NCBI RefSeq assembly: GCF_030247195.1 | Contig: NC_080671.1 | Span: forward strand, 98,505,845 to 98,569,844 | Direction: 5' to 3' | DNA: 64,000 nucleotides | Source of the DNA: Topomyia yanbarensis | Lineage: Eukaryota > Arthropoda > Insecta > Diptera > Culicidae | Part shown: in pieces, positions 33,121 to 44,610 of the stretch | Layout: the number at the start of each line of letters is the position of its first letter | How positions within the stretch are numbered: the stretch's first letter is position 1 | Made by a program: the position numbers and the translations under genes | Notes under the pieces: generated by a model | What the model saw: the letters and a program-made list of their open reading frames with translations, nothing else | Database searches by the model: none | Told to the model about the DNA's origin: nothing

Positions 33121-33426
33121 TTTTGCACGGGCCTATTGCCCAGTGCACGTTATTAAGACAACCAAGAAGGGGAAACGAAAACTAATACTTAGCTTGTGTA
33201 TGTAACGGTATCCAGACGGCTTACTAGAAGAACACTGTTTCACTTCACTGACCGGCTAACGGTACTCAGAAACAGAAACACACAAGAAGGGAAAAAATAC
33301 TGAAACCTCAACTAGGCGCAGAGTGTGTAAATAACCTTGAACGCGGATTAACACTATTTGTCGCTATAGAGTGTACGGACCGATGACAAAAGACTTCTAT
33401 CTCGACTGAGTGCTCGATAACGAATG
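33121..33426 (-). promoter_or_regulatory. 5' UTR with internal promoter elements of the I-clade element
   Basis: About 306 bp. From the 5' end (33,426, starting CATTCG) the element reads an initiator match TCAGTC at nt 18-23 (complement of 33,404-33,409) and a DPE-like GGTCC at nt 46-50 (complement of 33,377-33,381), one base off the ideal spacing. I and jockey elements are known to use internal TATA-less promoters of this kind. Start-site use is inference. Confidence 0.4.
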
Positions 33427-33441
33427 ATGTTTAGGTTTAAT
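33427..33441. repeat. Right copy of 15-bp target-site duplication
   Basis: ATGTTTAGGTTTAAT, identical to 27,229-27,243. The I-like coding remnant resumes here at the homologous position. Confidence 0.95.
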
Positions 33442-34610
33442 GTTACACATGTTAAATCCCTTGAAGTTATTTCTTCTATTCTTCCTCTAAAACTTAGATT
33501 TCATGAACTTACCTGTAAATTTTTAACTGAATGTTTATCTACTCTTTTAATTCCTTACAAGTCAAGTATTACAGAAAAAATAATCACCTTCCTATTTTTA
33601 TTATTCATTTGATATAAATGTTCATTGCACTAAACCATTAATTGACACATCTTTGGTAACACAACTTATCAATATTCCTTCTATTCATTATTCACAATTT
33701 GCTCAAACTTTTTTCAATCAGAAAATTATAACTATTAATGAGGAAAATATATATTTTACTGATGGATCAAAGATTGATGAAAAATCGGGATTTGGAATTT
33801 ATAATTCACAAATTAATTATTTTTTTCGTTGGCGTTCTCCATGTTCAATTTTTATTGCAGAATTAACAGCATTATATTTTACATGTTCAGTTATCAAACT
33901 ATTAACTCCTCAATCTTATTGCATATGCTCTGACAGTTTTAGTTCTTTATTAGCTTTTAATTCTATAAAATTTAACAGCAAAAAACATCATTTTATATGA
34001 TTAATTCGAGACCTAATTAACAAAATGAACACAGAAGGATTCTCAATAACATTTGCTTGGGTCCCATCGCATTGTGAAATATATGAGAATGAACAAGCGG
34101 ATAGGTTAGCTAAATTAGGATCATCAAGAGGTATTTTTTATGATCAAGGAATTCAAGGGAATGAATACTTTCCTTTAATTCGACATAAAATTAATATACT
34201 TTGACAACAAGCATGGGATTCTAGCGAAATGGGACGAATGTGCCATTCTATTTTACCAAATGTTAATCGTAAACCTTGGTTTTATGGATTAAATACTGGA
34301 AGATTATTTATACAAACAATCTCTCGAATAATATCAAATCACTATTCACGTAAAAGCCATTTATATCGTATTAATATAATTTGTTCTAATTTATGTGAGT
34401 GTTTAGAGTCATATGACGATATTGATCATATCATTTTACATTGTTCACGATTTTCATAAACAAGACAACATTTTATTTCTGCCCTGTCTTTTGTAGGAAA
34501 ATCTATCTTTCATTCTGTTAGAGATGTATTAGCTAATGGAGACTCATCATCATCTTTGAAGTTCTTATGAATTCCTATCTTAAACTTTGATACTTCATAA
34601 AATTATATGT
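33427..34610 (+). pseudogene. Degraded I-like element: 3' part of ORF2 remnant
   Basis: It continues the element interrupted at 27,243: KSLEVISSILPLKLRFHELT, then RNase H with YFTDGSKIDEKSGFGIYNSQ, FIAELTALYFT, CSDSFSSLLAF and WVPSHCEIYENEQADRLAKL, then the C-terminal NRKPWFYGLNTGRLFIQT, ISNHYSRKSHLYRI and a knuckle CECLESYDDIDHIILHC. Each block aligns with residues about 828-1,210 of the intact ORF2. Several stops interrupt it. The RNase H acidic residues are still present, so decay is mostly by frameshifts and stops. Confidence 0.88.
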
Positions 34611-34614
34611 TTTT

Positions 34615-35770
34615 AGACATTTAAAAATGACGCACTGATGGAATGAAATTACACAATCAAGCATTACATTTTACATACATAGGAAGAATGAAGCTTATGT
34701 TATGGTTTTATTTAACCGAGTGAGTTAAATTAATTTAAGAATTTATTATATTTATATATTTTGAAAAGATAAGTAGTTTTTTAATCCTTTTTGAGAAGAG
34801 ATTACAAAATGAAATTTCACTCAAAGGGGCTTTTTCCTACTTCAAAAAAAATTATCAAGTAATAATTCAAATCTAATCTAAAATCAAATCATTAATCTAT
34901 TAAAGACTGTTTCGTCAATTTTGTTTAATTACAATTAACGTTTCTATAGCATACAGTGAACATGGATAATATCCATTTTCATACGTTTCTTTGGGTTTAC
35001 TGCCAAACGCACCATAAATGCTTGAAAGGCACGTTGCCAATAAAAAGTGCAATATGCTACATCTATGGTAAAAGAGGAGAGCTGCAATAGCAGGTTCCCT
35101 TCACAACAGCTAAGTAGGTCACTATTCAATGTCTAGGACATACTTTATAGCAAAAAGGGAGCGGGCAAACATTGATTCGTGTTTGCATTATTTATTGCTC
35201 TCGTTATCTTATTTTGTTTGTGTTTCGATAGTATTGACGTGCTTGGGTTAGAAAGACTCAATCGGCCAATGCAGCGTTTTGCTCCATGTAATTATTCCAC
35301 GATTTCGAACTCTATTGAAGGTTTACTATGTTGTAACAATGTGCGAGAACACACAGTAGATCCAATCATGTTGCCTCCTCACGATTCGATGCTCGGAAAA
35401 AAATTACGCAAAAGTCAAATGAACGACAGTCTAATCAGAAGGTATAAACTGGTTGGCTACCAGAGCCGATGGATTTTGTACAAGTTTACTCACAAAGTTC
35501 ACCTAGAACGTCCTGTCCTGAATAGTACACAACTGTGAGCACCGTAGCGCAAAATCGCAATGATGTGAACCACCTCCCGAACACCTTATCTCCTCGTACA
35601 TCCAGAGCAGTTGGAGCAGGATTATCTAGAGGTCGAATGAAGAGTGAAATCGAATGCTTTGGACGTCCTATGACGCGATGCATGCGGGTGCCGTGAACTA
35701 GTTTAGAACTACCATTACCGTCAACTGAAGAAATCGGGAAAACGACTGTCGAACGACCGACTGACTGACC
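34615..35770. other. Element 3' UTR then no recognisable gene
   Basis: 34,615 to about 34,920 is AT-rich and likely the old element's 3' UTR; no clear poly(A) or target duplication was found. A 119-codon open frame at 35,179-35,538 (plus) starts with a hydrophobic run resembling a signal peptide (FALFIALVILFCLCF), but the first codon is GTG and no family is recognised; probably chance. 35,530-35,770 is GC-richer. Confidence 0.4.
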
Positions 35771-35774
35771 GAGC

Positions 35775-36062
35775 TATATCGCGCACTTTCATACAAATAA
35801 AAGCAGTTCGCGCAATTCCCCGGTTGGAGGCAAGTTAAAGCAAAAAAAAATAAAACAAGACGATGCTATCAGTGAAATGCTTCTTATCACCAGTCCCGTC
35901 ACCCAGCTGACCCGAACTCCCCCTTAACGAAGCACGTTTCCCATGCCGTACGCGTTACAGCCTGGGAAGGTAATATACCCCGATGGAGCAACGTTGCTTG
36001 AGCGCCGAGTCAGGCGAGTGCCGAGAACAGCGTCAAGTAGCGGTTGTTGTGCAATCTTCAAG
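35775..36062 (+). promoter_or_regulatory. Candidate plus-strand core promoter and noncoding first exon
   Basis: TATATCG starts at 35,775 and an initiator-like GCAGTTC has its A at 35,805, so the TATA box is at -30, the expected distance. The following 250 bp are GC-rich against AT-rich flanks and end in CTTCAAG followed by GTTAGT (36,063-36,068), a good splice donor. A short upstream open frame starts ATGCTATCAG near 35,864. No downstream coding exon was identified in the window, so the gene, if any, is unknown. Confidence 0.3.
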
Positions 36063-36296
36063 GTTAGTCGACTGCACGGGGTGGCAACTGAAGAGTTGCA
36101 CGGGAAGTGACAATAAATAATTTTGGTTCCTTCCTTGTTATCAGTTTTGTTTGACTGTAAAAATGGTGAATCTGATCAATCAAGTACGACTACATGTTGA
36201 ATGACTGACTAATAGGCATTTTGCGCAAATTTTTTTTAATTTATGTGTTCATACTACATTAGTTACAAAAATAACCGACTACTACATTAGTTAAAA

Positions 36297-36420
36297 ATGG
36301 GCCGATTTTTTTATACAATTCGACTCCGTTCGTCTGGATCGGAAAATGTTTGCATTTTAGCGTGTATATGCTTGTATATACATAAGCTGACCAACTGTGG
36401 GCTAAGAAAAATCCGTACAC
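36297..36420 (+). repeat. Diverged fragment of the AGAAAGGC-family mosquito repeat
   Basis: ATTCGACTCCGTTCGTCTGG ATCGGAAA and the following TGTATATG-rich stretch correspond to the minus strand of 45,890-46,000 (ATTCGACTCAGTTCGTCGAG, ATCGGAAAAAGTCTG, then a TG-repeat). Only the middle of the repeat is present. Confidence 0.5.
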
Positions 36421-36524
36421 ATTTCATTTCAAAATTTAGAACACAGAGGTTGATTTCTAAGTTTAGTGTTTCTCTTGTTTACTATATTTTACTACAGGCA
36501 ATGGAATTTTTAACAATGATTTTA

Positions 36525-36668
36525 GGGGTTGGCATAGCGTAGTTGGTAAATCGATTGGTTCGATTCCCAATCCCGCACACAAGGTTACAGTTTTTTCAAA
36601 AGAGATTTTTCTACCACGAAAAAAGAGGCAAATGACCTTAATGTTAAAACCTCTATAATCGAAATATT
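36525..36668 (+). mobile_element. tRNA-derived SINE (Feilai-like), copy 2, internally deleted
   Basis: Same family as 12,486-12,661: box A TAGCGTAGTTGG (36,535-36,546), box B GGTTCGATTCC (36,557-36,567), then a matching body (CCGCACACAAGGTTACAG, AAAAGAGATTTTTCTACC, AATGACCTTAATGTTAAAAC). About 21-22 bp between the boxes are missing, leaving 10 nt where copy 1 has 31, which should disable polymerase III initiation. Confidence 0.75.
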
Positions 36669-36669
36669 T

Positions 36670-38725
36670 TCTGGATTCAATGTAAGTGATGAAGCACAGA
36701 AATTATATACCAGAGTTGCCTGTGTTAGTGTCCTGATCAGTTTCCTCCATGTACATTTGTTATTTAATTTGCAGTTATAATTTATGGAACCAAACTATAT
36801 TTAGTTTACCATCTAAGTCTAGTTCGACCATTCCGAGACATCGTTTCGTTCTTCGCATTATGTTTTTAAAAAATCCAGAAAAAATACCCTCTTTTTAACA
36901 TCCTTCATGTTAAGCTCACAACGAATTGAAATTTCTTGCCATGCAGGAAGGTTCTTTGAAATTATATGGGTTTCTGTAGAAAATTAGATATTCCGATCGA
37001 AATGAACTTACGAAATTATAACAGACTGTTGCTCAGCACATTGGATTCAAAATAATTAGGTTTCGAATTTAAATATCCACGACCATCCAATCCCGGGATT
37101 ACGAATTTTGATTAGAATTTTAGTACAGAGACCAAAGACCCGAAACATGCACAGATTTTTTTTCAAATTCAAATTTTGGAATAAAAAGGATGTATTCTAA
37201 ACTTCAAATTCACAAAACCAGCTGTTCGTATGAACAGAGTTCTATACAAATCGACAAATTAAAAATAAAATGCTTATGCGCTTCGAATTCATCTTATCAG
37301 GACATGCACGGTTGGATCTTCTTTCTTTCTTCATTCCAACTGAGAACTCTGGCTTTTGATTTGAAGTTGCACACAGTTTTTACGGTTTTGCAGTTGCCGT
37401 TATTGCCTGAACAAGTGTCACAAAGTTGGCAACCATTTGGGGATTAGGCAACTAAATCTAAGACTGTGTATTGGTATTAATTGTCAGAGATGAGTTTTCT
37501 TAACGAATGCTGTTACGGTTTATGATAGTGAGCCGTTTCATTATAGAATATGGAGGTAGGAATCTGTCATTGATAACTGCAAAGCATTATTTGTAAAATA
37601 ATACTGTCGTGTTTTGTATTGTCGGATCAGGTAGGAAGGATGTAATCTTACCGCGTAATCACCATTGAAATAATCTAGGCATAATTAGTTTTTTCATGTA
37701 TCCTTTGTAACGATTCCACTTTTCTGTACAGCGATACTTTTAAAGACCGTATCACAAGTTCGAGGTGCCGTATCGGGCAGTTGAATCTTGATTTTATCCA
37801 TAGACACGAGGATATTGAATTTTATTATAGTGCTTCACGATCAACGACATGTTGTAGATCGTTCTGCAAAATAATTTTGTTTGCCTGGGGCAATCTATCG
37901 AAAATTATCATTATTGAATGCCTGATATGATGGCATCTGATAGAGGTGACTTTCGCAAGGCTAGGCTATGAAACCTGTAACTAAATATTCCAAAAACTCG
38001 GGCTAATACGAAAAGACTTGAAGTCCGTTCTTTGACCAGAGTTCCACTTTTGTTTTTAATATTCACATATCTCGACACTAAACAATCACTTCGGAAAGAA
38101 TTAAAATATTACAGCGATTGTTGTTCAAATTGGCACTTCCCGACAAATTTTACAATACAGTAATTCCTCCAAGATTCACCCAAAAATCTTTAAAATCGCG
38201 AACGACCATCTTCGATGCAGTTGAAACATTAGACGTTTTACCAGCATGGGCTCTGAGCATTTTGCACGCAAAGCAAAGCATTTTGATTCAAGTGCAATAC
38301 TTTCAAATGACCTAAAATTTTTTACAGGCATCGTTTAAAAAAATGTGTTTCGAGATCTTTATTTAGCACAGCAAAACACTCCGAGAAAATATTGCAGGGA
38401 ATAATCTCTTCTTCGCAAAAAAACAAATGTTGTATAAAAAGTTGTGAATTTATCAAAAAATTAAAAAAAAATATTATAAACTAAAACTACGAAAAAAACT
38501 CATTTTTTAAAAAGTTTTATTTTTTGGTAACGAAAGTCTGAAGAGAATGAAAATATATTTAATGTGATTGCATCGCGGAGAAGTAATTGGTAAAAATGTT
38601 TTTCTTGCAATTGCTTTAAATATGTTCCTAAATTTCATACTAACTGGCAGACAAAAACATAATTTTATTACAGAATGCGATTCTCATAGATATTTTAAAT
38701 TTTTGTTATCTTTCTTTCCATTTCG
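36670..38725. other. No recognisable gene
   Basis: AT-rich sequence. Open frames at 37,190-37,447 and 38,118-38,315 have no recognised family, and no repeats with clear ends were found. Confidence 0.5.
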
Positions 38726-38726
38726 A

Positions 38727-39745
38727 GAGTTTTCCTACTGGAGCTGTAGAGCTGAGTTCACAAAAGGGCTCCCTATCAGAATCACTCATCACTGCTTCAG
38801 TCCAATTGCAGCAGGCCGTGATTCTGATTGTGATATCGACTGTACGGTTCAGTTGTGCAGTGGAATGAACATGACTATCGCGTTGGAATGAGCGTTTATT
38901 TCTGTGCGCTTGAGACCGCGTTAATCGGATTAGAAGTGCTGTAGGGGTTACTAAATCATTGGGGTCGTTTTTGTGTTTATGAAATCTTGGGCGTAGTTGT
39001 ACATGGATGATCGCGATTGTATGTTCGTCTTTGTGTACCCTCGCGAAGGGCTCGAGCGTTTGGATATTACTGTGTTCGATTGCGTGGGCGTTTGTTTGTC
39101 GCGTAGATGTTTGTGTGCCGCGTGTGCTAGCGTGTCACTTCGCATGCTTATGTAATACTTAATTTTCAGTTTATGGTTCAGATGCTAGAAGAGAGTGAGT
39201 TCTCTATCGCTATCAACTCTATCACTAGAGTTCCCGGTCATGTCGCCATGGAACGTATTGTCTAGTAGATATTAGCGTCATTTTTCTAATTAGTCCAGCT
39301 GAGGGCATGGACCTAGGCGGCTAGGGCCGAGAGGAAGAATTTCCGGACATAACCAATTCATGATCGCGCGAACACAAGCGTATGTAGGCTCATTCTTCAG
39401 ACCGCGTTTGTAAATTTATAAGTGCTAGAACGTTCACTTAATCATCGGAGTGTTATCCTGTTTGCAAGATCGTAAGCGTAGGTATGCGTGGATGATCGCG
39501 AAGGGCTCAAGCGTTTGTATGTGAACGTGTTTGTCGCGTGTGCTAGCGTGTATGTAACTTCTTGTGTATAAATTCGGTTTTATAACCGTGTGGCTAGTCG
39601 CATGTTTGCGTGTATTCTTGAACGATCGCGCGCGGATTTTGAATCTGATACTTAATTTGCAATGTATGGTTCATATCCTAGAAGAGAGTGAGTTCTCCCA
39701 TATTACTAGAGTTTCCGGTTATGGCCAAAGAGGCATCCACGTAAT
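38727..39745 (+). repeat. Composite satellite, locus 3 (head plus about two monomers)
   Basis: The head CTACTGGAGCTGTAGAGCTG, GGCTCCCTATCAGAATCACT and GGCCGTGATTCTGATTGTGA is followed by monomers with TATCACTAGAGTTCCCGGTC near 39,220 and TATTACTAGAGTTTCCGGTT near 39,700, about 480 bp apart. The junction ATATCGACTGTACGGTTCAG is the empty site for the insertion at 20,451-21,731. Confidence 0.78.
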
Positions 39746-39749
39746 ATAA

Positions 39750-40690
39750 AATCACCCCAATAACTGAAATAGAAGTAACAAATCTCATCACAACAACTTA
39801 CAGCAGTAAATATGGACGGTTTTTTGATACAAACGAGCCTGATATATAACACAATTCCTATTATGCAGCTATTCTATTATGTATCGCTGAGGTTTCTATT
39901 TTTTATTACGGATTTTATACCGGTTTTTTTTAATCGACTGTTACATGGAAGAGCCTCTTTTAGTTTCCGATTTTAACATTCTAATATATTTAAAGCGGGT
40001 TTTATGAAGCATGTTCTGTTCTTACGACATTTATTTTCGGTCACTCATTTAGTCCGCAGCCAAAAATTTCAGTTCGTTTTTTATAATACATCGAACAATA
40101 GTCATAGTTACCCTAATAAAAATCAGAATAATCATGTGATGCCTAAGCCACTTTTATCCTGCTTGTTACTCATTTTAGAAGTTGTTTCGTTTTTATCGAA
40201 GTTAGATAGTTTTTCACCCAAAATTTACTAAATACCTTCCCAAAATTTACTAAATACTTCATTCGGTTAGAAGTAAAAATGAGTAATATGCTCAAAAACA
40301 TCGCACCGCAATCAGAACTCTCACAAATTGCAAACCAAATTCTTTCGGCTGGTGGTTGATTCGCAGCAAGAAACGCAATCGACCCAGCTTGTGTTGGAAA
40401 GCTATTTAAATACAAAATTGGTAAATAAATGTTGGATCAGCAATCAGACAATGATTATATCGAGAAAGACATCAAAATTTGCAGATTCAAACCAATATTA
40501 ATGACAATAATGCTCATAAATCAAAAAAATACATTAATTTTCTATTATTAAAACATCACAAACTCAAAAAACCTAAACTTCTCATGAAAAAAACCGTTTT
40601 AACCGGGAAAGAAACCTTTGGATTTTTTCCCCGAAAATTATAAAAACCCGATTTGGTACATCACTGTACGCCATAATTTTATAAACGCAC
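39750..40690. other. No recognisable gene
   Basis: AT-rich; short frames only. Confidence 0.5.
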
Positions 40691-40693
40691 AAC

Positions 40694-40816
40694 ATTATAC
40701 TATGTTCACACTATGAGTTAAAGCGTGTTTAAACGCTATCTATGACATCTATCACATGTTTCTTGTTGCTAATTATAATAACGTATTTTAACTCTGTAGT
40801 GTGAACATAGTATTAT
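40694..40816. mobile_element. 123-bp MITE with 28-bp inverted ends
   Basis: The left end ATACTATGTTCACACTATGA is mirrored by the right end TGTAGTGTGAACATAGTATT, each followed inward by GTTAAA/TTTAAC words. The size and structure fit a very short MITE. Target duplication was not clear. Confidence 0.65.
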
Positions 40817-40819
40817 AGT

Positions 40820-42622
40820 CAAAAAAGCGCTTCTTTGCACAAGAAGAAATTGATTACGGAATACAAAAGTGAGTGTACACTGTACACGCATTTTGCACTT
40901 ATACTCATCATGTTCCTTGTGTGTATCAAGCTACCCAATCAGTTTATCTGGCTGAAAATCTAACGTAAATATAAAGACTCTATTGTAGTTAACAGTCTCG
41001 TTTCTGTATCTAATGTTCTTCGAGTATGATTAAATTTTTGGTTCAACCTTTCAAATGAAATTAAAGGAAAACGTGTTAATCTATGTAAAAGGAAAATTTT
41101 AGAGTTTTCCAGAATCCACTGCATATTTTAATTGTATTATATCTCAGAACTACAGAATACAATCAAACTGTAGTGGTAATAATTTGGTTCCGAAAAAGAT
41201 TAAAAATATAAGTTGTATAATTCGGATCATATTGAGATACCTTCATAGGAGGCAAATTGAGTTGAACCAAATGTCTACATCGAGCACTATATTTTTCATA
41301 ACGAAAATTAATCGGGTAAATTGCGTTTCGACTTAGATAGAACGACTTGGCGGCTGCTAGACACTGATTTTCAAAATACCACCCAACTTGGGAGAGCGAC
41401 TTAAACAACTAGTCGAGGCGGATAGCGAGACACATAAAAGTTAATTTTTTTCTTTTATGTTAGAAAAAATCGCAAAGTTTGCTTAGTTCCACAACTTATG
41501 AGAAAATTTACAAAAATCAAGTTTTTAGCACTCTTCTTGTTCACCGGTTTCCATTTGCTAACAAAAATTGCATTTCTGGAACCTGGGAAACTAGTTTGCA
41601 ACATTATTTAGTCTGTTTCCATTTGTGGAAGATTTTTTGTTGTCCCGGGAGTACTCCCACTTCTACTGAAGTTGGAAATTCCGTACAAACTCCGGACAAA
41701 TCCGTACAAGTATTTTTTCCAGACACACGACCAAAAATCCGTACTGTCCTCCCAAATTCCGTACGGTTGGTCAGCTTATATATACATATAGATGTTACCA
41801 TAAATAACTTTGAAATGCACACACAAAAAATGCACCACAATGATATCAAAATGAAGCCAAATTTATTGAAAGAATTGCAAAATTTGCTCAATTTCAACAG
41901 CGCGGAAGTGACTCTGATATCGTCTATGCCATTTGATGTGCTCTAATTCCTACAATATTTGAAATACAGCGCCCCAATTTTACCCAAGCTAGCCGACAGG
42001 TAATACAGATTCCAAGATATATAAACGAAAATATCTAGCCTTTTGTCATGACTAACTACTAATCAAAACCAGATGGTGAATAAAGTATCGTATTGGCTGG
42101 GTACACATTGTAGTACAATCCAGACCATTGAGGATGACTCCACTGATGATCAAAAGAAATCATTAAAATGCAAACGATTGGTTTGTTGATGTAAAGCCTG
42201 AGCTTGTCGGGTTTCCTTCGGGAAAGCCAACATAATCGATATAATTTCATCACACGAATAACCAAACAAGCGCCCTACAATGATATCTGTACTCATTGGT
42301 TTTTTGCGTATTTTTGGGGGACAGAGGACAAGATAGTAAAACGGACATTACCACTAACTGTTGGTGGTTGAACACCTTCGAAGAACTGTCAAATAAAGAG
42401 TAAAGGCAAAGGCTTCTTGCGGATGTATTTTTTTTGTGGCGAAGTCAATTTATTTTAAAATTGGAAGAATCCGAACTCGTCCCGAGCACAAGAATGACAA
42501 ATTAGAACTTGTCTTGATTCTGTACCTCGAACTCGATTTGAACCCGAAAAATTTAGATTTGGAAAATTCGATCCATATTAAAAAATTTTAAAATCGTGAA
42601 AACAGAGTCTGATTCATATATT
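40820..42622. other. No recognisable gene; one 155-codon open frame
   Basis: The longest frame (41,479-41,946, plus) starts at TTG and encodes a protein with no motif I recognise; its ATG-initiated part is under 50 residues. The stretch 41,640-41,780 repeats TCCGTAC words in a way typical of noncoding repeats. Treated as non-genic. Confidence 0.45.
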
Positions 42623-42624
42623 TG

Positions 42625-44195
42625 TTTTCGAGAGTTGTCCTACTGGAGCTGTAGAGCTAGGTTTTCGGAAGGGCTCCCCGTCAGAATCACATTGCAGACG
42701 AGACAGGCAATGTCGTCCACTAAAACAGCGGGCCGTGATTCTGAATGTGATATTCATTGTACGGCTCAGGTATGTGCGGGCGTAGGGACTCGCGATCCCG
42801 TGTATCACCGCGGAGAGCTCGAGCATTTGTACGTTAACGTGTTCGTTCGCGTGTGCATTTGTATGTCGCGTGTGCTAACGTGTATAAATTCTATTTTATA
42901 ACCGTGTGCCTTTCGCATGTTCGCATGTATTCTTGGACAATTGCGCGCAGACCGTGCATCTAATACTTTATTTTTGGGGGATTTCTAAGATGCTAAAAGA
43001 GAGTGAGATCTTCCATATCACTAGAGTTCCTGGTGATGTCGCCATGGAACGTGTTGTCTAGTGGATATGAGGTTTATTTTTTGATTGGTCCTACTGAATG
43101 TATGGACCTAAGTTATTAGAACAGAGTGCAATGGTTTCCGGACGTGACCGATTCATGAGCGCGCGAAAACGGACGTTTGTGGGTTCGCGTTTGAGACAGC
43201 ATTTGAAACTTCGTAAGTGCTAAAACGTTCTCCTTATTACCGGGGTGTTATTAAGTTTGCGCGATCGCGAACGTAGGTGTGCGTTGTTAATCGCGAAGGG
43301 CTTAAGCGTTCGTATGTTAACGATTTTGTAACCGTGTGGCCATTCCTATATACGCGTGCGTTCTTGGATGGTCACGTGGACCTTCATTCTGATAGTTTTC
43401 GGTGTACAATTCACATTCTGACAGGGAGTAAGTTACCCCATATCACTAGAGTCATGTCGCCATGTAACGTGGTGTCCAGTGGATATGAGAGCTTTATTTT
43501 TTAATTGACCCAATTGAAGGCATGGACCTAGTCTGCTGATATCAAGGAGAGAAACATCCGGAAGTAACCGATTCATGATCGTGTGACTGCGGGAGTTTTT
43601 AGGTGCACGCTTGAGACCGCGCTTGAAAATTTATCGGAGCTGAGACATTCCCTTTATCACCGGGATGTTATCATGTTTACGAGATCGCGGATGTAGGTGC
43701 CGAGGATGGTCTCGAAGGGCTCAAGCATTTGTATATTAACGTGTTTGTCACGTGTATGTGACTTCGCGTGCATAATTTCTATTTTATAATGATGTAGCGT
43801 GTATTCTTGTCTGATCGCGCGCGGATTGTGAATCTGATGCTTAATTTTTAGTGTATGGTACAGATGGTAGTCCGTTTCTCTATGGGGAAACTTGAGTTCC
43901 AGGTCATGTCACCATGGAACGTGTTGTTTAGTGAATATGAGCGTCACTTTTTTGATTGGTTCAACTGAAGGCATTAGTCCAGACTGGTAAAACTTTCGGA
44001 CGTGACCGTATCATAATTGCGCGAGTGGTGGGTTAATGTTTAAGACCGCGTTTGGAAGTTTAAAGATGCCACGTTTACTTAACTACCGGGGTGTTTTCAT
44101 GTAGGCGAAATTGCGGGCGTAAGAATATGTAGATTATTGCAATTGCATGGTCGCGTTTGTGGCCAAGCTTGTGTTATCGCGAAGGCCACGAGCGT
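42625..44195 (+). repeat. Composite satellite, locus 4 (head plus three monomers)
   Basis: The longest uninterrupted array. The head CTACTGGAGCTGTAGAGCTA at 42,640 leads into monomers marked by CATATCACTAGAGTTCCTGG (43,015), CATATCACTAGAGTCATGTC (43,438) and TTGAGTTCCAGGTCATGTC (about 43,888), giving a period of roughly 425-450 bp. Each monomer repeats GCCATG.AACGTG, GAAGGCATGGACCTA, GTGACCGATTCATGA and GCGAAGGGCT.AAGC. No coding frame was recognised. Confidence 0.8.
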
Positions 44196-44199
44196 TTGT

Positions 44200-44610
44200 A
44201 CCTATATGAGTATAGATAGCGTATAGTAGAGATATACTAATAAAAGGAATCATAACATACCGAATAAAGAAAAAAATGCAGAGAGCTTGACTAGAAGTGT
44301 AACAATACTGTTTTGGTATACATAAATAATGGACAAGCAAATTAATAGATGTACAAAAGAAACAGACTAATGAAGTAGAATAGAAAAACATATGTAACAT
44401 GCAATCAAACTCGTCTAAATACAGCAAATGTTGTATATTTATCATTAACGACAATTGCATGCTGTTAGATTTTTATCATACTATACTGGCCGGGAATGGA
44501 TGACTCACGTGCGTCGGTAAATTTATTTTACCCTAATTCATGTAGCCCGACTTTCCCGAATGAATAGAACCAAATGCTCAGATTGATCACCAGAAGTATC
44601 AGCCACTATT
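44200..44610. other. No recognisable gene
   Basis: AT-rich sequence between satellite locus 4 and dispersed repeat copy B. A minus-strand open frame (44,134-44,460) looks like chance. Confidence 0.5.

Larger units (their letters stand above)
27244..33426 (-). mobile_element. Complete I-clade non-LTR retrotransposon (about 6.18 kb)
   Basis: A full-length-looking element on the minus strand: 5' UTR (33,121-33,426), ORF1, ORF2 overlapping by 8 nt, an ~875-bp 3' UTR and a short poly(A) tail (T run at 27,243-27,254). It is flanked by a 15-bp target duplication and sits inside a related but older element on the opposite strand. Both ORFs are open from end to end. Possession of RNase H in ORF2 and three knuckles in ORF1 places it with the I clade (mosquito MosquI-type elements are the obvious comparison; identity not tested). 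Confidence 0.9.

Noticed and set aside
35179..35538. 119-codon frame with a signal-peptide-like start
   Set aside because: The first codon is GTG and no splice, start context or family supports it.
41479..41946. 155-codon open frame as a gene
   Set aside because: It starts at TTG, has no early ATG, no recognisable domain, and overlaps low-complexity TCCGTAC words.
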